A stretch of DNA of 9,163 bases. Source: JBCCFW01 sp039029535 (GTDB lineage: Bacteria > Acidobacteriota > JBCCFW01). Under the pieces are notes generated by a model, which had not been told where the DNA came from, searched no databases, and saw only the letters and a list, made by a program, of their open reading frames with translations. Position 1 is the first letter of the stretch; each line of letters opens with the position of its first letter. Below are positions 1-6,565 of the stretch, in pieces. The stretch covers positions 1-9,163 of the forward strand of contig JBCCFW010000242.1 of the NCBI GenBank assembly GCA_039029535.1, read 5' to 3'. Made by a program: the position numbers and the translations under genes.

Positions 1-2772
1 ATCGCCCAGGCCGGCCTCCCCTCTCGACCCGTCGAGGAGAGCCTCGGCCGGGGCTTCCCCAACGCCGTCGTCGTCGCCCAGCTCGACGACGACAACGGCG
101 ACGGAGTGATCGATCGCCACGACACGGCCAACATGGTGCTCCTCAGCAGGACCTCGCTGGAAGCCAGGGACCTCGCCACTGGTGACGTGCTCTTCACCCA
201 CCCGTTCCCATCCCAGGCGCGGCACCTGGCCGTCGCCGACCTCGACGACGACGGCATCGTCGAGATCCTCGTGTCCGATCAGGTCGAGCTCTTGGTCTTC
301 GAGCACGACGGGACGCCGGCCTGGAGCCGGACCTGGCCCATTGCGCCCATCCCCGGCTTCTTCGGGTTCGGGGTGGCCGACCTCAATCAAGACGGCGTCC
401 CGGACATCTACAGCGGACCCACCGTCACCTCGGTCGACGAGTCGCTGAGCTGGTCCGACGTCACCGCGCGCATCGATGGCGTGGGCCCGTCCCCCGACAC
501 TCACGTCGCCGACTTCATCCCCGAGAGCCCGGGCCTCGAGCTCCTCGCTGGCCGCTACTGCTATCGCGCCGATGGGAGCCGGGCCTGGACCGCCCCGGTG
601 AGCCGCCACGGGCTCACGACCGTCGGCGACCTCGACGGGGATGGCGATCCCGAGATCGCCCTGTCGGTGGGGAACCCCGACAACGAGATCGTGCTGCTGG
701 ATCACCTGGGCCGACGGCTCGGCGGCCTGTCCTTCCCCCCCCTCCCGCGCAACTACCTTCCGAGCATCTTTCTCTTCGACGTCGACGGGGACGGTCGCTC
801 CGAGCTCCTCGTCAGCTTCGACGAGGGGCTCATCCTCTTCGACTGGGACGGCAGCACGCTGACCCCACGTTGGCAGCACCCCAACGGTCGCTCTCCCTGG
901 GGCGAGTCGATGACCGCCTACGACTTCGATGGAGACGGTCGGCCCGAGCTCGTCTACATCAACATCGAGGGTTGGTGGATCCTCGACGGAATGACGGGTG
1001 AGCTGCTCCACGGGAACCCGGACCTGCAGGAGGGAGATCGCAGGGTCCGGCCCATCATCGCCAACCTCGACGACGACTCCAACGCCGAGATCGTGGTGGC
1101 CCTCCCCTCCCTGAGCACGTTCACCGTCCACGAGGTCGGTTGCTCGACCACCCCTCTCGGCATCTGGAACCAACGGGACTACCACGTGACGAACGTCGAC
1201 CTCGAGGGGCGCATCCCGCGCGTGGAAGAGCCGGCCTGGAACGCGGGGCGGCAATGGTGGGCCCAATCGAACGCGGCCGACTCTTGCGGCCTGCTCTCGG
1301 GAGTGACCGGCTCGTCCACGCTCACCCCCTGTCCAGGCGACGAGGTCGTGCTCGACGCCAGCGACGCCAGGCTCACCACCTGCGAGGCCGAGCTCGTCTT
1401 CGAGTGGATCTCGGACGGCGAGCTGCTGGGCTCCGAGCCGGTCCTCGTCCTCACGCCCGAGAGCCCTGACCCTCTCCTCATCGAGCTCACGGTCGGTTGC
1501 GGGGACGCCCCCTGCTGCCGCGGGACCTTCTTCGAGATCATCCCGAGGGCTCCCTTCCTCGAGCCGGCCAGCGCTCGCGACGACGACCCGTGCACCTCTG
1601 GCATCGACTTGAGCTGGAGCGAGGCGGACTTCCGCACCGACGGTCCGAACGTCTACAACGTCTACCGGAGCGTGGGCCCCGACGCGAGCTGCGACGACGC
1701 CCTCTCGCGGCCGCCGATCGTCAGCGGGCTGGCCGAGCTCGGCTGGCGCGACGAGACCACCCTCCCCGAGGAGACGCACGTCTACGTCGTCGAGGCCGAG
1801 GCCCTGGACGTCGACTGCTCTCCCCTGGGGCCGGCAGGAGGAGCCGTCTCACGTTCCTGCCTGCCTCCCGTCGTCGACGTGACGACCTCGGTGGTCGAGC
1901 CCGCCACGGTCGCGAGCTGTGATGGCGAGCCGATCACCCTCGACGCGAGCTCCCTCTTCGAGAGCTGCCCCTTCGCCACCTACCTCTGGACCGACGGCAG
2001 CGGCTGGGCATCACCGCTGCCGGCGGTGACGGTGCTGCCCGAGGTCGAGACGACGTATCAGGTCACGGTGACTTGCTTCGATCGTCCCGACTGCGAGGTG
2101 ACCTGGACGGTGATCGTCCAAGTGGCTGACGGTCCCGTCATGGGGCCCACGTCCCTGTCGGACAACGAGCGCTGCCTGCCCGGCATCCTGATCCGATGGA
2201 TTCATGCCACCTGGTCCGACCCGGACGCCGGCGGTGTCTATCACGTGCACCGGAGCGACGGTCCGACGCCGAGCTGCGAGGACGCGCTGTCGCGACCGGC
2301 ACTGGCGGAGGGTCTCACCGGCACGCAGTTCTTCGACGAGACGACCGAGCCGGGCTCCAGCTACGTCTACGTGCTGGTGGCCGAAGACGCCTTGCCCCAC
2401 GAGGGCACCGTCTGCCCGGTGGGGCCGACGCACGGCGGACTGGTGACCACGGAGTGCCTGCCAGTCTTCCAGGACGTGGCCGTGGAGGAACCGGACGTCG
2501 TCTGGTCACCCTTGCGCGGACGTCACGACCTCGAGAACCGCGAGGAGGTCACCTTCTTCTGGCCGACGGCCCGGTCGTTGCTCGACGGCGAGACCTTCGT
2601 CCTGCTGAAGGCGGTGGATGAGCCCTGGGCCGAGTTCTCGCCCGTGACGCTCTCCGCACCCGAGGCGCGGTCGTACACCGAGATCGACACGAGCAGCCCA
2701 CGTCAGTTCTTCGACCTTCGGGTCGGGAACTGCCGGGGCCTCTCGGTCGACGAGTATCCGCCGGGTCCCTGA
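1..2772 (+). CDS. FG-GAP/VCBS beta-propeller protein with tandem Ig/FN3-like cassettes (5' partial)
   Basis: The frame is open from base 1 and already encodes a DDDNGDG calcium-type loop at residues 29-38 (counted from the window edge). The GTG at 106 lies inside that loop and is not a credible start, so the true start is upstream. Asp-rich FG-GAP/VCBS motifs recur at about residues 29, 80, 127, 210, 260, 308 and 355, with a degenerate one near 171, giving a 40-50 residue period typical of a propeller. In this family such loops bind Ca2+. WNQRDYHVTNV (from residue 389) is a segment I associate with FG-GAP proteins. Next come an Ig-like domain (~434-510), an FN3-like domain (~516-620), a second Ig-like (~621-710), a second FN3-like (~711-820) and a beta-rich tail (~821-923). 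No transmembrane anchor or recognised sorting signal is visible at the C terminus. Likely a secreted or surface binding or adhesion protein; ligand unknown. It converges on the next gene. Confidence 0.9.
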   Translation: MAQAGLPSRPVEESLGRGFPNAVVVAQLDDDNGDGVIDRHDTANMVLLSRTSLEARDLATGDVLFTHPFPSQARHLAVADLDDDGIVEILVSDQVELLVFEHDGTPAWSRTWPIAPIPGFFGFGVADLNQDGVPDIYSGPTVTSVDESLSWSDVTARIDGVGPSPDTHVADFIPESPGLELLAGRYCYRADGSRAWTAPVSRHGLTTVGDLDGDGDPEIALSVGNPDNEIVLLDHLGRRLGGLSFPPLPRNYLPSIFLFDVDGDGRSELLVSFDEGLILFDWDGSTLTPRWQHPNGRSPWGESMTAYDFDGDGRPELVYINIEGWWILDGMTGELLHGNPDLQEGDRRVRPIIANLDDDSNAEIVVALPSLSTFTVHEVGCSTTPLGIWNQRDYHVTNVDLEGRIPRVEEPAWNAGRQWWAQSNAADSCGLLSGVTGSSTLTPCPGDEVVLDASDARLTTCEAELVFEWISDGELLGSEPVLVLTPESPDPLLIELTVGCGDAPCCRGTFFEIIPRAPFLEPASARDDDPCTSGIDLSWSEADFRTDGPNVYNVYRSVGPDASCDDALSRPPIVSGLAELGWRDETTLPEETHVYVVEAEALDVDCSPLGPAGGAVSRSCLPPVVDVTTSVVEPATVASCDGEPITLDASSLFESCPFATYLWTDGSGWASPLPAVTVLPEVETTYQVTVTCFDRPDCEVTWTVIVQVADGPVMGPTSLSDNERCLPGILIRWIHATWSDPDAGGVYHVHRSDGPTPSCEDALSRPALAEGLTGTQFFDETTEPGSSYVYVLVAEDALPHEGTVCPVGPTHGGLVTTECLPVFQDVAVEEPDVVWSPLRGRHDLENREEVTFFWPTARSLLDGETFVLLKAVDEPWAEFSPVTLSAPEARSYTEIDTSSPRQFFDLRVGNCRGLSVDEYPPGP
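1300..2460 (+). repeat. Tandem duplication of an Ig-like + FN3-like cassette inside the first gene
   Basis: Two cassettes lie at about 1300-1860 and 1861-2460. The best-matching stretch begins VYNVYRS at 1651 and VYHVHRS at 2236, a period of 585 nt or 195 residues. Shared landmarks in order are VY.V.RS, GP, SC.DALSRP, a GL spaced alike, DETT, YVYV or VYVV, and a C-P-.GP near the end. Cysteines sit at equivalent places, including the one before DALSRP, which suggests conserved disulfides. The Ig-like halves share a CPGDEVVLDAS / CDGEPITLDAS start. The copies have diverged clearly, so this is an old duplication and not an assembly artefact. Confidence 0.8.
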
Positions 2773-2780
2773 AGCGAACC

Positions 2781-2805
2781 GCCGAGAGCGACAACTGCAC
2801 TCGGC
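2781..2805. terminator. Weak stem-loop between convergent genes
   Basis: The 45-nt gap between the two convergent stop codons contains gccgag (2781-2786) and its exact complement ctcggc (2800-2805), a 6-bp stem with a 13-nt loop. There is no T-run on either side. Position between convergent genes is the main argument for a bidirectional terminator; chance occurrence in GC-rich DNA is also possible. Confidence 0.25.
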
Positions 2806-2817
2806 CGCAGCGCGACC

Positions 2818-3504
2818 TCACCCGTCGTAGCAGGTGCAGGCCGGCGCGATGCACGACGAGCAGCCCGTGGCCTGGCACGAGAAGTCCTGGACGAAGCCGC
2901 CGCAGGCGACCGCCTCGGACGAGGTGCACGCGCAGAGCGGACCGAAACCTCCCGTCTGTTCACACGAGGCGCAAGAACCGGGCAGGCAGTCCACGGCCAG
3001 CACCATCTGGCAGAACCCGGGCTCAGGCTCCTCGTCATAGGTCGAGAGCGTGTACTCCTGGCCATCGGCGTCGACGCTCAGGTCGACGGGGTTGCCCCAC
3101 GACGCCACGATGTAACCCTCGAGATCGGTCCCGACGAACACCTCCTCCCCGAACACGTCGGCCACCGAGTTGACCCGAATCGTGCCGGGTGGGAAGTCGC
3201 TGAGCTCGGCCTCCACCGCGAAGACCTGATCGTCCTCTCGCTGATACTCGTAGGTCATGACCGCCACCGTTCCATCGGGCAGTCGCACGTACTGGAGGTC
3301 CCAGATGAAGTAGTGGGCGCTCGCCGAGAGGTCGGAGTTGAAGAGCTCCACCTTCTGGCCCTTGAACGACTCGATGTCGGTCAGTTGCTGCCCGGCTGGC
3401 GACGTCAGTGAGGAGTAGCTCGGCCTCGGCTCCGCAACGGCCGAGATGACCACGGACATCAGGACCACGCAGGTCCACGCAACACGCACCTGAACGAAAC
3501 GCAT
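2818..3504 (-). CDS. Secreted protein with a duplicated six-cysteine C-terminal module
   Basis: A 228-aa protein of no family I recognise. The ATG at 3504 is preceded by GAGGGGGAAGAGC, a good ribosome binding site, and opens a signal peptide: basic start, hydrophobic core VVLMSVVISAVA, probable cleavage after AVA (residue 24). Residues 25-160 are beta-rich and acidic with no cysteine. The last 64 residues hold 12 cysteines at 165, 173, 178, 181, 191, 193 and 201, 210, 215, 218, 223, 225. These form two units of C-x7/8-C-x4-C-x2-C-x9/4-C-x-C. The even number and the exported context favour disulfides, though metal binding is possible. No lipobox or anchor is seen, so the product is probably periplasmic or extracellular. 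It is transcribed in the same direction as the 771-aa gene upstream, but a stem-loop and a palindrome in the 180-nt gap argue for its own promoter. Function unknown. Confidence 0.85.
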   Translation of the reverse strand: MRFVQVRVAWTCVVLMSVVISAVAEPRPSYSSLTSPAGQQLTDIESFKGQKVELFNSDLSASAHYFIWDLQYVRLPDGTVAVMTYEYQREDDQVFAVEAELSDFPPGTIRVNSVADVFGEEVFVGTDLEGYIVASWGNPVDLSVDADGQEYTLSTYDEEPEPGFCQMVLAVDCLPGSCASCEQTGGFGPLCACTSSEAVACGGFVQDFSCQATGCSSCIAPACTCYDG

Positions 3505-3588
3505 GCTCTTCCCCCTCGTCGAGACGCACTCCTCGCGTTGGAGTTGCGGCTCGAGTTCCCTCCGAGCAGCCTCCCCCCGCGGGCCGTG

Positions 3589-3611
3589 CTCATGGTCGGA
3601 ATGACCATGAG
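3589..3611. promoter_or_regulatory. Perfect 9-bp palindrome, candidate operator of the cysteine-rich gene
   Basis: ctcatggtc (3589-3597) and gaccatgag (3603-3611) are exact inverted repeats separated by ggaat. The site lies 85 nt upstream of the minus-strand ATG at 3504, in a gap with no gene. Neither side has a T-run, so an operator fits better than a terminator. The TGGTC-N5-GACCA core is the kind of dyad bound by dimeric regulators, but I cannot assign a family. No clear -35/-10 pair was found beside it. Confidence 0.4.
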
Positions 3612-3628
3612 AAAGCTAGTTCCCGAAA

Positions 3629-3663
3629 GCGGGAAGGGCAAGCTCGGCTCCTGCCCTTCCCGC
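3629..3663 (-). terminator. Strong stem-loop after the 771-aa propeller gene
   Basis: gcgggaagggca (3629-3640) and tgcccttcccgc (3652-3663) form a perfect 12-bp stem with an 11-nt loop. It starts 21 nt after the minus-strand TAG at 3685. On that strand the stem is followed by TTTCGGGAACTAGC, so the T-run is short. The position and stem strength make an intrinsic terminator the best reading. A second hairpin, ttcccg-aaag-cgggaa (3620-3635), shares bases with one arm and could compete with it. Confidence 0.65.
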
Positions 3664-3684
3664 CTGAGCCTGCTCCGCGCCGGT

Positions 3685-6000
3685 CTACTCCCGGTACACG
3701 AAGGCCCGACCCTCGTGCTTGCGAACGCAGACCTCTCCCGCCTCGTCGTCTTCCCAGCGATAGAGCACGAGCCGACCACCGGGGAGATCGTCCGCCACGG
3801 CATCGGGCTTCAGCAAGGGTGCAGGGAAGGGCGGCGTCTCGTCATCATTGAGCGTCGTCAACGGCAAGACGGTCTCCGCCCACCCAGGGCTCAAGTCGTC
3901 GACGGCCAGCCGGAGCAGCCGGGGCGGGGCTCCCTCTCCGGCCGCACCACTCCCCTCTTGGCTCCGGGCGAACAGGACCTCGAAGCCACAGTTGCCTTGG
4001 TAGGCCACCATGAGCTGCCCTTCGGCAGTCACGAGCAGGTCCCGGCTCGGCGTCCAGCTCTGGCGAGGGTCCACGGTCTCGAGCAACCACTCGCGATCGG
4101 CGAGGAGACGGCCGACGACGGGCCCTCCCGACCCGAAGCCGAGATCGGCCAGGCTCTTGGACGCCGTGAACAGCGGCATGCCCGAGCTCGCGAGCGCCAG
4201 GTTGGCCGGCTGAAGGTCGAACGAGGAGACCGCGCCCACCGTGGTCGCGGGTCCGAGCTCCCAGCCCTCTTCGGTCTCGATGGCCAGCCCGAGCTCTTGG
4301 TGGTCTTGCCAGGCCAGGCGCAGACGCCCATCCAGACCGAGACCGAGGTCGATGGAGTCGGGTCGCCCCTGGTCGTGCACGTGCTCCTCTCGCCAGCCCA
4401 CTTCTCGCTCGCGATAGACACGCAGGCTACCGGACACGATGGCCGAGAGGGCCACGCGTCCGCGAGCGTCGAAGGCCAGACGAGCCTGGGTGGGATCGGG
4501 CTCGACCACGAGACGCAAGGTGTCCCAGGCTCCGTCTTCCTCTCGGACGAGAACGATCGCGTTGCGCGTGACGAGGGTCAGGGCGAGGTCTCCCTCCGGG
4601 CTCCTCGTCAGCTTGGGCACCTCGTCCACCAAGGGCTCGACGCCGAGGTCGATGCTCTCCAGGCTCCAGCTCCGGTCCTCTTGCCTGCGCAGGATCCGCA
4701 ACGTGCCCGTGCTGGTCGCGCTGACGATGACGGGTCGACTCCCACGATCCAGGCCGAGCGCGAAGCTCTCGAAGCGCTCATCGGGAGCGAGCACCTGCTC
4801 CACCCAGGCCCCGCCGTCTTTCCAGGCCACGACGAGCTGGTCGTCGGCCTCCCACGCCACGAGCGGCTCTCCGGTCTCGTCGAGCTCGGCCTGCACCTGG
4901 CCGTCGGCAGAGCGTGAGCTGACGATCTCGTCGCTCTCCCAGGTTCCAGCGACGCGACGCTGGAGGACGACGGCATCCAGAACATCCCGGTAGCCCCTCC
5001 GGACGGAGGCGAAGAGCGGCTCGCCACCCGCCCCCATGGCCAGTGGCTGGGCATGAACATCACCACTCGCCACCAGTGACTCCGACTCCCAGCTCCCGCC
5101 GTCAGGCCATCGCCAGGCCGTGCCGTCAGCGACCATCAGCGGCGTGCCATCGCTCTCGAAGAGCAGGCCCAGCCCGGACGTGCCGGTCGAGGGGACGTTC
5201 GTCTCGGTCCATCCCCCGACCGAGCGTCGGAAGAGGACGGGCGGGCTCGACTGGTCCCCCATGAGCACGGCCGGCTCGCCCGACGGGTCATGAGCGAGCA
5301 CGATCTTCTCAGGTGGTGGCGTCGGCAAGAGACTCGAGACGAAGCTGTCTTCGAAGCTCCAACTTCCACCATCCCAGGTGAAGATCTCGAAGCCCTGACC
5401 TCGGGGCATGGCCGCGCTTGGCTCCCCCGTGGGTCCCGTCGACACCCACAGGCCACGACCGTTGTCCGTCGCCAGCTCGTCCTCGGCCCAATCGTCACCC
5501 GTCCAACGTCGAACGAGGTGCTCGCGCCCGGGCCCCGTGGACGCGGTGAAGAAGACGAAGGGACGACCCACGGAATCGAAGACGACGCGGGGCGTGGGGC
5601 TCTCGTCGACGAAGTGCGGGATCACGTGGTGCTCCCATGAGCCGTCGCGAAGCCAAACCAGCCAGAGCTCGCCCTCGCGGTAGTGCGTCATCGCCAGGCC
5701 TCCGACCGGATGAGAGTCCACGGTCGTCGAACGACCGCACTCCTCGATCACGGTCTCGATGTCCCAACCACCGGGGCCAGGTCGCGCGACGCGGAGGCTC
5801 GCTCCTCCCATCGCGACGATCGGCTCCCCGAGCTCGTCGCTGGTCACCGCGAGCCAGGCTCGGGCCGGATGGGCGTGAACGGTCTCGATCTCCCAAGGGG
5901 CAGCCCTGACCGTGGCGACGGCTCCGAGGACGAGCCAGGTCAGGCAAGAGATCGACAGGAAAGAACGGAGGGACCCCTCGATGAGGCGTACGTGGGCCAT
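3685..6000 (-). CDS. Secreted Trp-repeat protein, probable double beta-propeller
   Basis: A 771-aa protein. The ATG at 6000 follows GGAGAGAGTC, a good ribosome binding site, and starts a signal peptide with core LTWLVLGAVATVRA (cleavage near residue 33, before APW). The mature chain is a run of repeats with a Trp followed by an acidic beta-strand (GGW/GSW-x-x-E-x-V). The Trp residues are at 36, 79, 122, 171, 214, 264, 304, 354, 399, 445, 492, 536, 580, 638 and 707. Between them a turn of the D-x-x-G-x-P type precedes a short hydrophobic strand, as in SDELGEPIVAMG and LDETGEPLVAWE. Fourteen intervals averaging about 48 residues would fit two seven-bladed propellers of the BNR/sialidase-like kind, but I see no Asp-box series and no sialidase catalytic set, so a binding or scaffold role is more likely. 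The last ~65 residues are less regular. Cysteines are rare. Followed by a strong stem-loop; divergent from the 197-aa gene. Confidence 0.9.
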   Translation of the reverse strand: MAHVRLIEGSLRSFLSISCLTWLVLGAVATVRAAPWEIETVHAHPARAWLAVTSDELGEPIVAMGGASLRVARPGPGGWDIETVIEECGRSTTVDSHPVGGLAMTHYREGELWLVWLRDGSWEHHVIPHFVDESPTPRVVFDSVGRPFVFFTASTGPGREHLVRRWTGDDWAEDELATDNGRGLWVSTGPTGEPSAAMPRGQGFEIFTWDGGSWSFEDSFVSSLLPTPPPEKIVLAHDPSGEPAVLMGDQSSPPVLFRRSVGGWTETNVPSTGTSGLGLLFESDGTPLMVADGTAWRWPDGGSWESESLVASGDVHAQPLAMGAGGEPLFASVRRGYRDVLDAVVLQRRVAGTWESDEIVSSRSADGQVQAELDETGEPLVAWEADDQLVVAWKDGGAWVEQVLAPDERFESFALGLDRGSRPVIVSATSTGTLRILRRQEDRSWSLESIDLGVEPLVDEVPKLTRSPEGDLALTLVTRNAIVLVREEDGAWDTLRLVVEPDPTQARLAFDARGRVALSAIVSGSLRVYREREVGWREEHVHDQGRPDSIDLGLGLDGRLRLAWQDHQELGLAIETEEGWELGPATTVGAVSSFDLQPANLALASSGMPLFTASKSLADLGFGSGGPVVGRLLADREWLLETVDPRQSWTPSRDLLVTAEGQLMVAYQGNCGFEVLFARSQEGSGAAGEGAPPRLLRLAVDDLSPGWAETVLPLTTLNDDETPPFPAPLLKPDAVADDLPGGRLVLYRWEDDEAGEVCVRKHEGRAFVYRE

Positions 6001-6011
6001 GACTCTCTCCA

Positions 6012-6053
6012 GGCCCCGTCACGCGGGGCCGACAGGTACCGACCGCTGGTCGG
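6012..6053 (-). promoter_or_regulatory. Two hairpins in the leader of the propeller gene
   Basis: On the minus strand GGCCCCG-CGTGA-CGGGGCC (6030 to 6012) is a perfect 7-bp stem ending 1-2 nt before the GGAGAG ribosome binding site. A second perfect 6-bp stem, CCGACC-AGC-GGTCGG, lies at 6053 to 6039. If transcribed they would sit 11-53 nt upstream of the ATG at 6000 and could affect ribosome access or mRNA stability. Alternatively one could be a DNA operator. Short GC stems are common in such DNA. Confidence 0.35.
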
Positions 6054-6242
6054 CAAGAACATGGATGCTTCGGTCCTGAATGAACGCGAGCGACGTCGGC
6101 GAAACGAAGAAAGGGCGTCCCGGCGAGCAGGCGTGGACGACGCCACGCGAACCCTCTCGAGACGACGAGACAGCACGTCAGCAGTGCGGAGGCGCGCCGA
6201 GGCCTTGCGTTCACTTCAGAAGCGGGACACTAACCTCCGGCC

Positions 6243-6352
6243 GTGAGCCCCCAGGGCTCACTGGCAGCCGTTTCGAGGGAACGGCAGTGGCTTCCGAGCC
6301 AGCGGTCGACACCGTTCTCCCGAGTGAGCGTGGAGCGACCGACCGCGCTCCA
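6243..6352. ncRNA. Candidate structured RNA element: five consecutive hairpins
   Basis: Five stems follow one another: gtgagccc-cca-gggctcac (6243-6261, 8 bp); gccgtttc-gag-ggaacggc (6267-6285, 8 bp with one G-U pair); tggct-tccg-agcca (6288-6301, 5 bp); cggt-cgac-accg (6303-6314, 4 bp); and tggagcg-accgaccg-cgctcca (6331-6352, 7 bp). The segment tggc/gcca could alternatively enclose the second hairpin. It may be part of a long leader of the 197-aa gene, of the opposite gene, or an independent RNA. I do not recognise an Rfam family. GC-rich sequence forms hairpins easily, so this remains tentative. Confidence 0.25.
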
Positions 6353-6525
6353 GCAGGCGACTCCATCACTTCATTGAAGCCCGCGATGTCAGGTCTTCCG
6401 CCCCGGCGGGCAACTCCAGAGCGTGCAGCGCATCGCCGCTCCTCGAACGAGAGCGACACCCCCTGCACTCGAGTTCCCTGACTAAGAGCACGAGCGGCTC
6501 GCCCCGCCGAATCTCACCCCCCTCG

Positions 6526-6542
6526 TGGCTCATGACGAGCCA
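6526..6542 (+). promoter_or_regulatory. Small leader hairpin before the 197-aa gene
   Basis: tggctc-atgac-gagcca is a perfect 6-bp stem with a 5-nt loop ending 23 nt before the ATG at 6566. An alternative 5-bp pairing, ctcgt/acgag (6522-6526 with 6535-6539), overlaps it. The loop contains an ATG (6532) whose frame is a shadow of the real gene. The ribosome binding site AGGA at 6553-6556 lies outside the stem. Confidence 0.25.
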
Positions 6543-6565
6543 TCGAACCGACCAGGACGACCGAC

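Larger units (their letters stand above)
6001..6565. other. Divergent intergenic region, no gene seen
   Basis: These 565 bases separate the divergent 771-aa and 197-aa genes and must hold both promoters. No -35/-10 pair is convincing. The open frames here (for example 6080-6481 plus and 6211-6468 minus) give Arg/Ser/Pro-rich translations with no signal peptide or domain and do not look coding. What stands out is a series of short hairpins: near the minus-strand start (6012-6053), at 6131-6148 (6-bp stem), clustered at 6243-6352, and just before the plus-strand start (6526-6542). Confidence 0.7.

Noticed and set aside
106..108. GTG as the start of the first gene
   Set aside because: It falls inside the DDDNGDGVID calcium-type loop, and the frame is open and domain-like back to base 1.
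3538..4917. 459-codon plus-strand open frame
   Set aside because: It is antisense to the 771-aa propeller gene, which has a signal peptide, ribosome site and a clear repeat pattern. The plus-strand translation is a typical GC-rich shadow with no domain.
5931..5948. Possible lipoprotein signal (Cys19) in the 771-aa protein
   Set aside because: The residues before the Cys are SIS, not a lipobox, and the Cys is at the start of the hydrophobic core, which points to ordinary signal peptidase cleavage near residue 33.
6080..6481. Plus-strand open frame in the intergenic region (and 6211-6468 on the minus strand)
   Set aside because: The translations are Arg/Ser/Pro-rich, lack strands or domains, and have no good ribosome site; the two frames also overlap on opposite strands.
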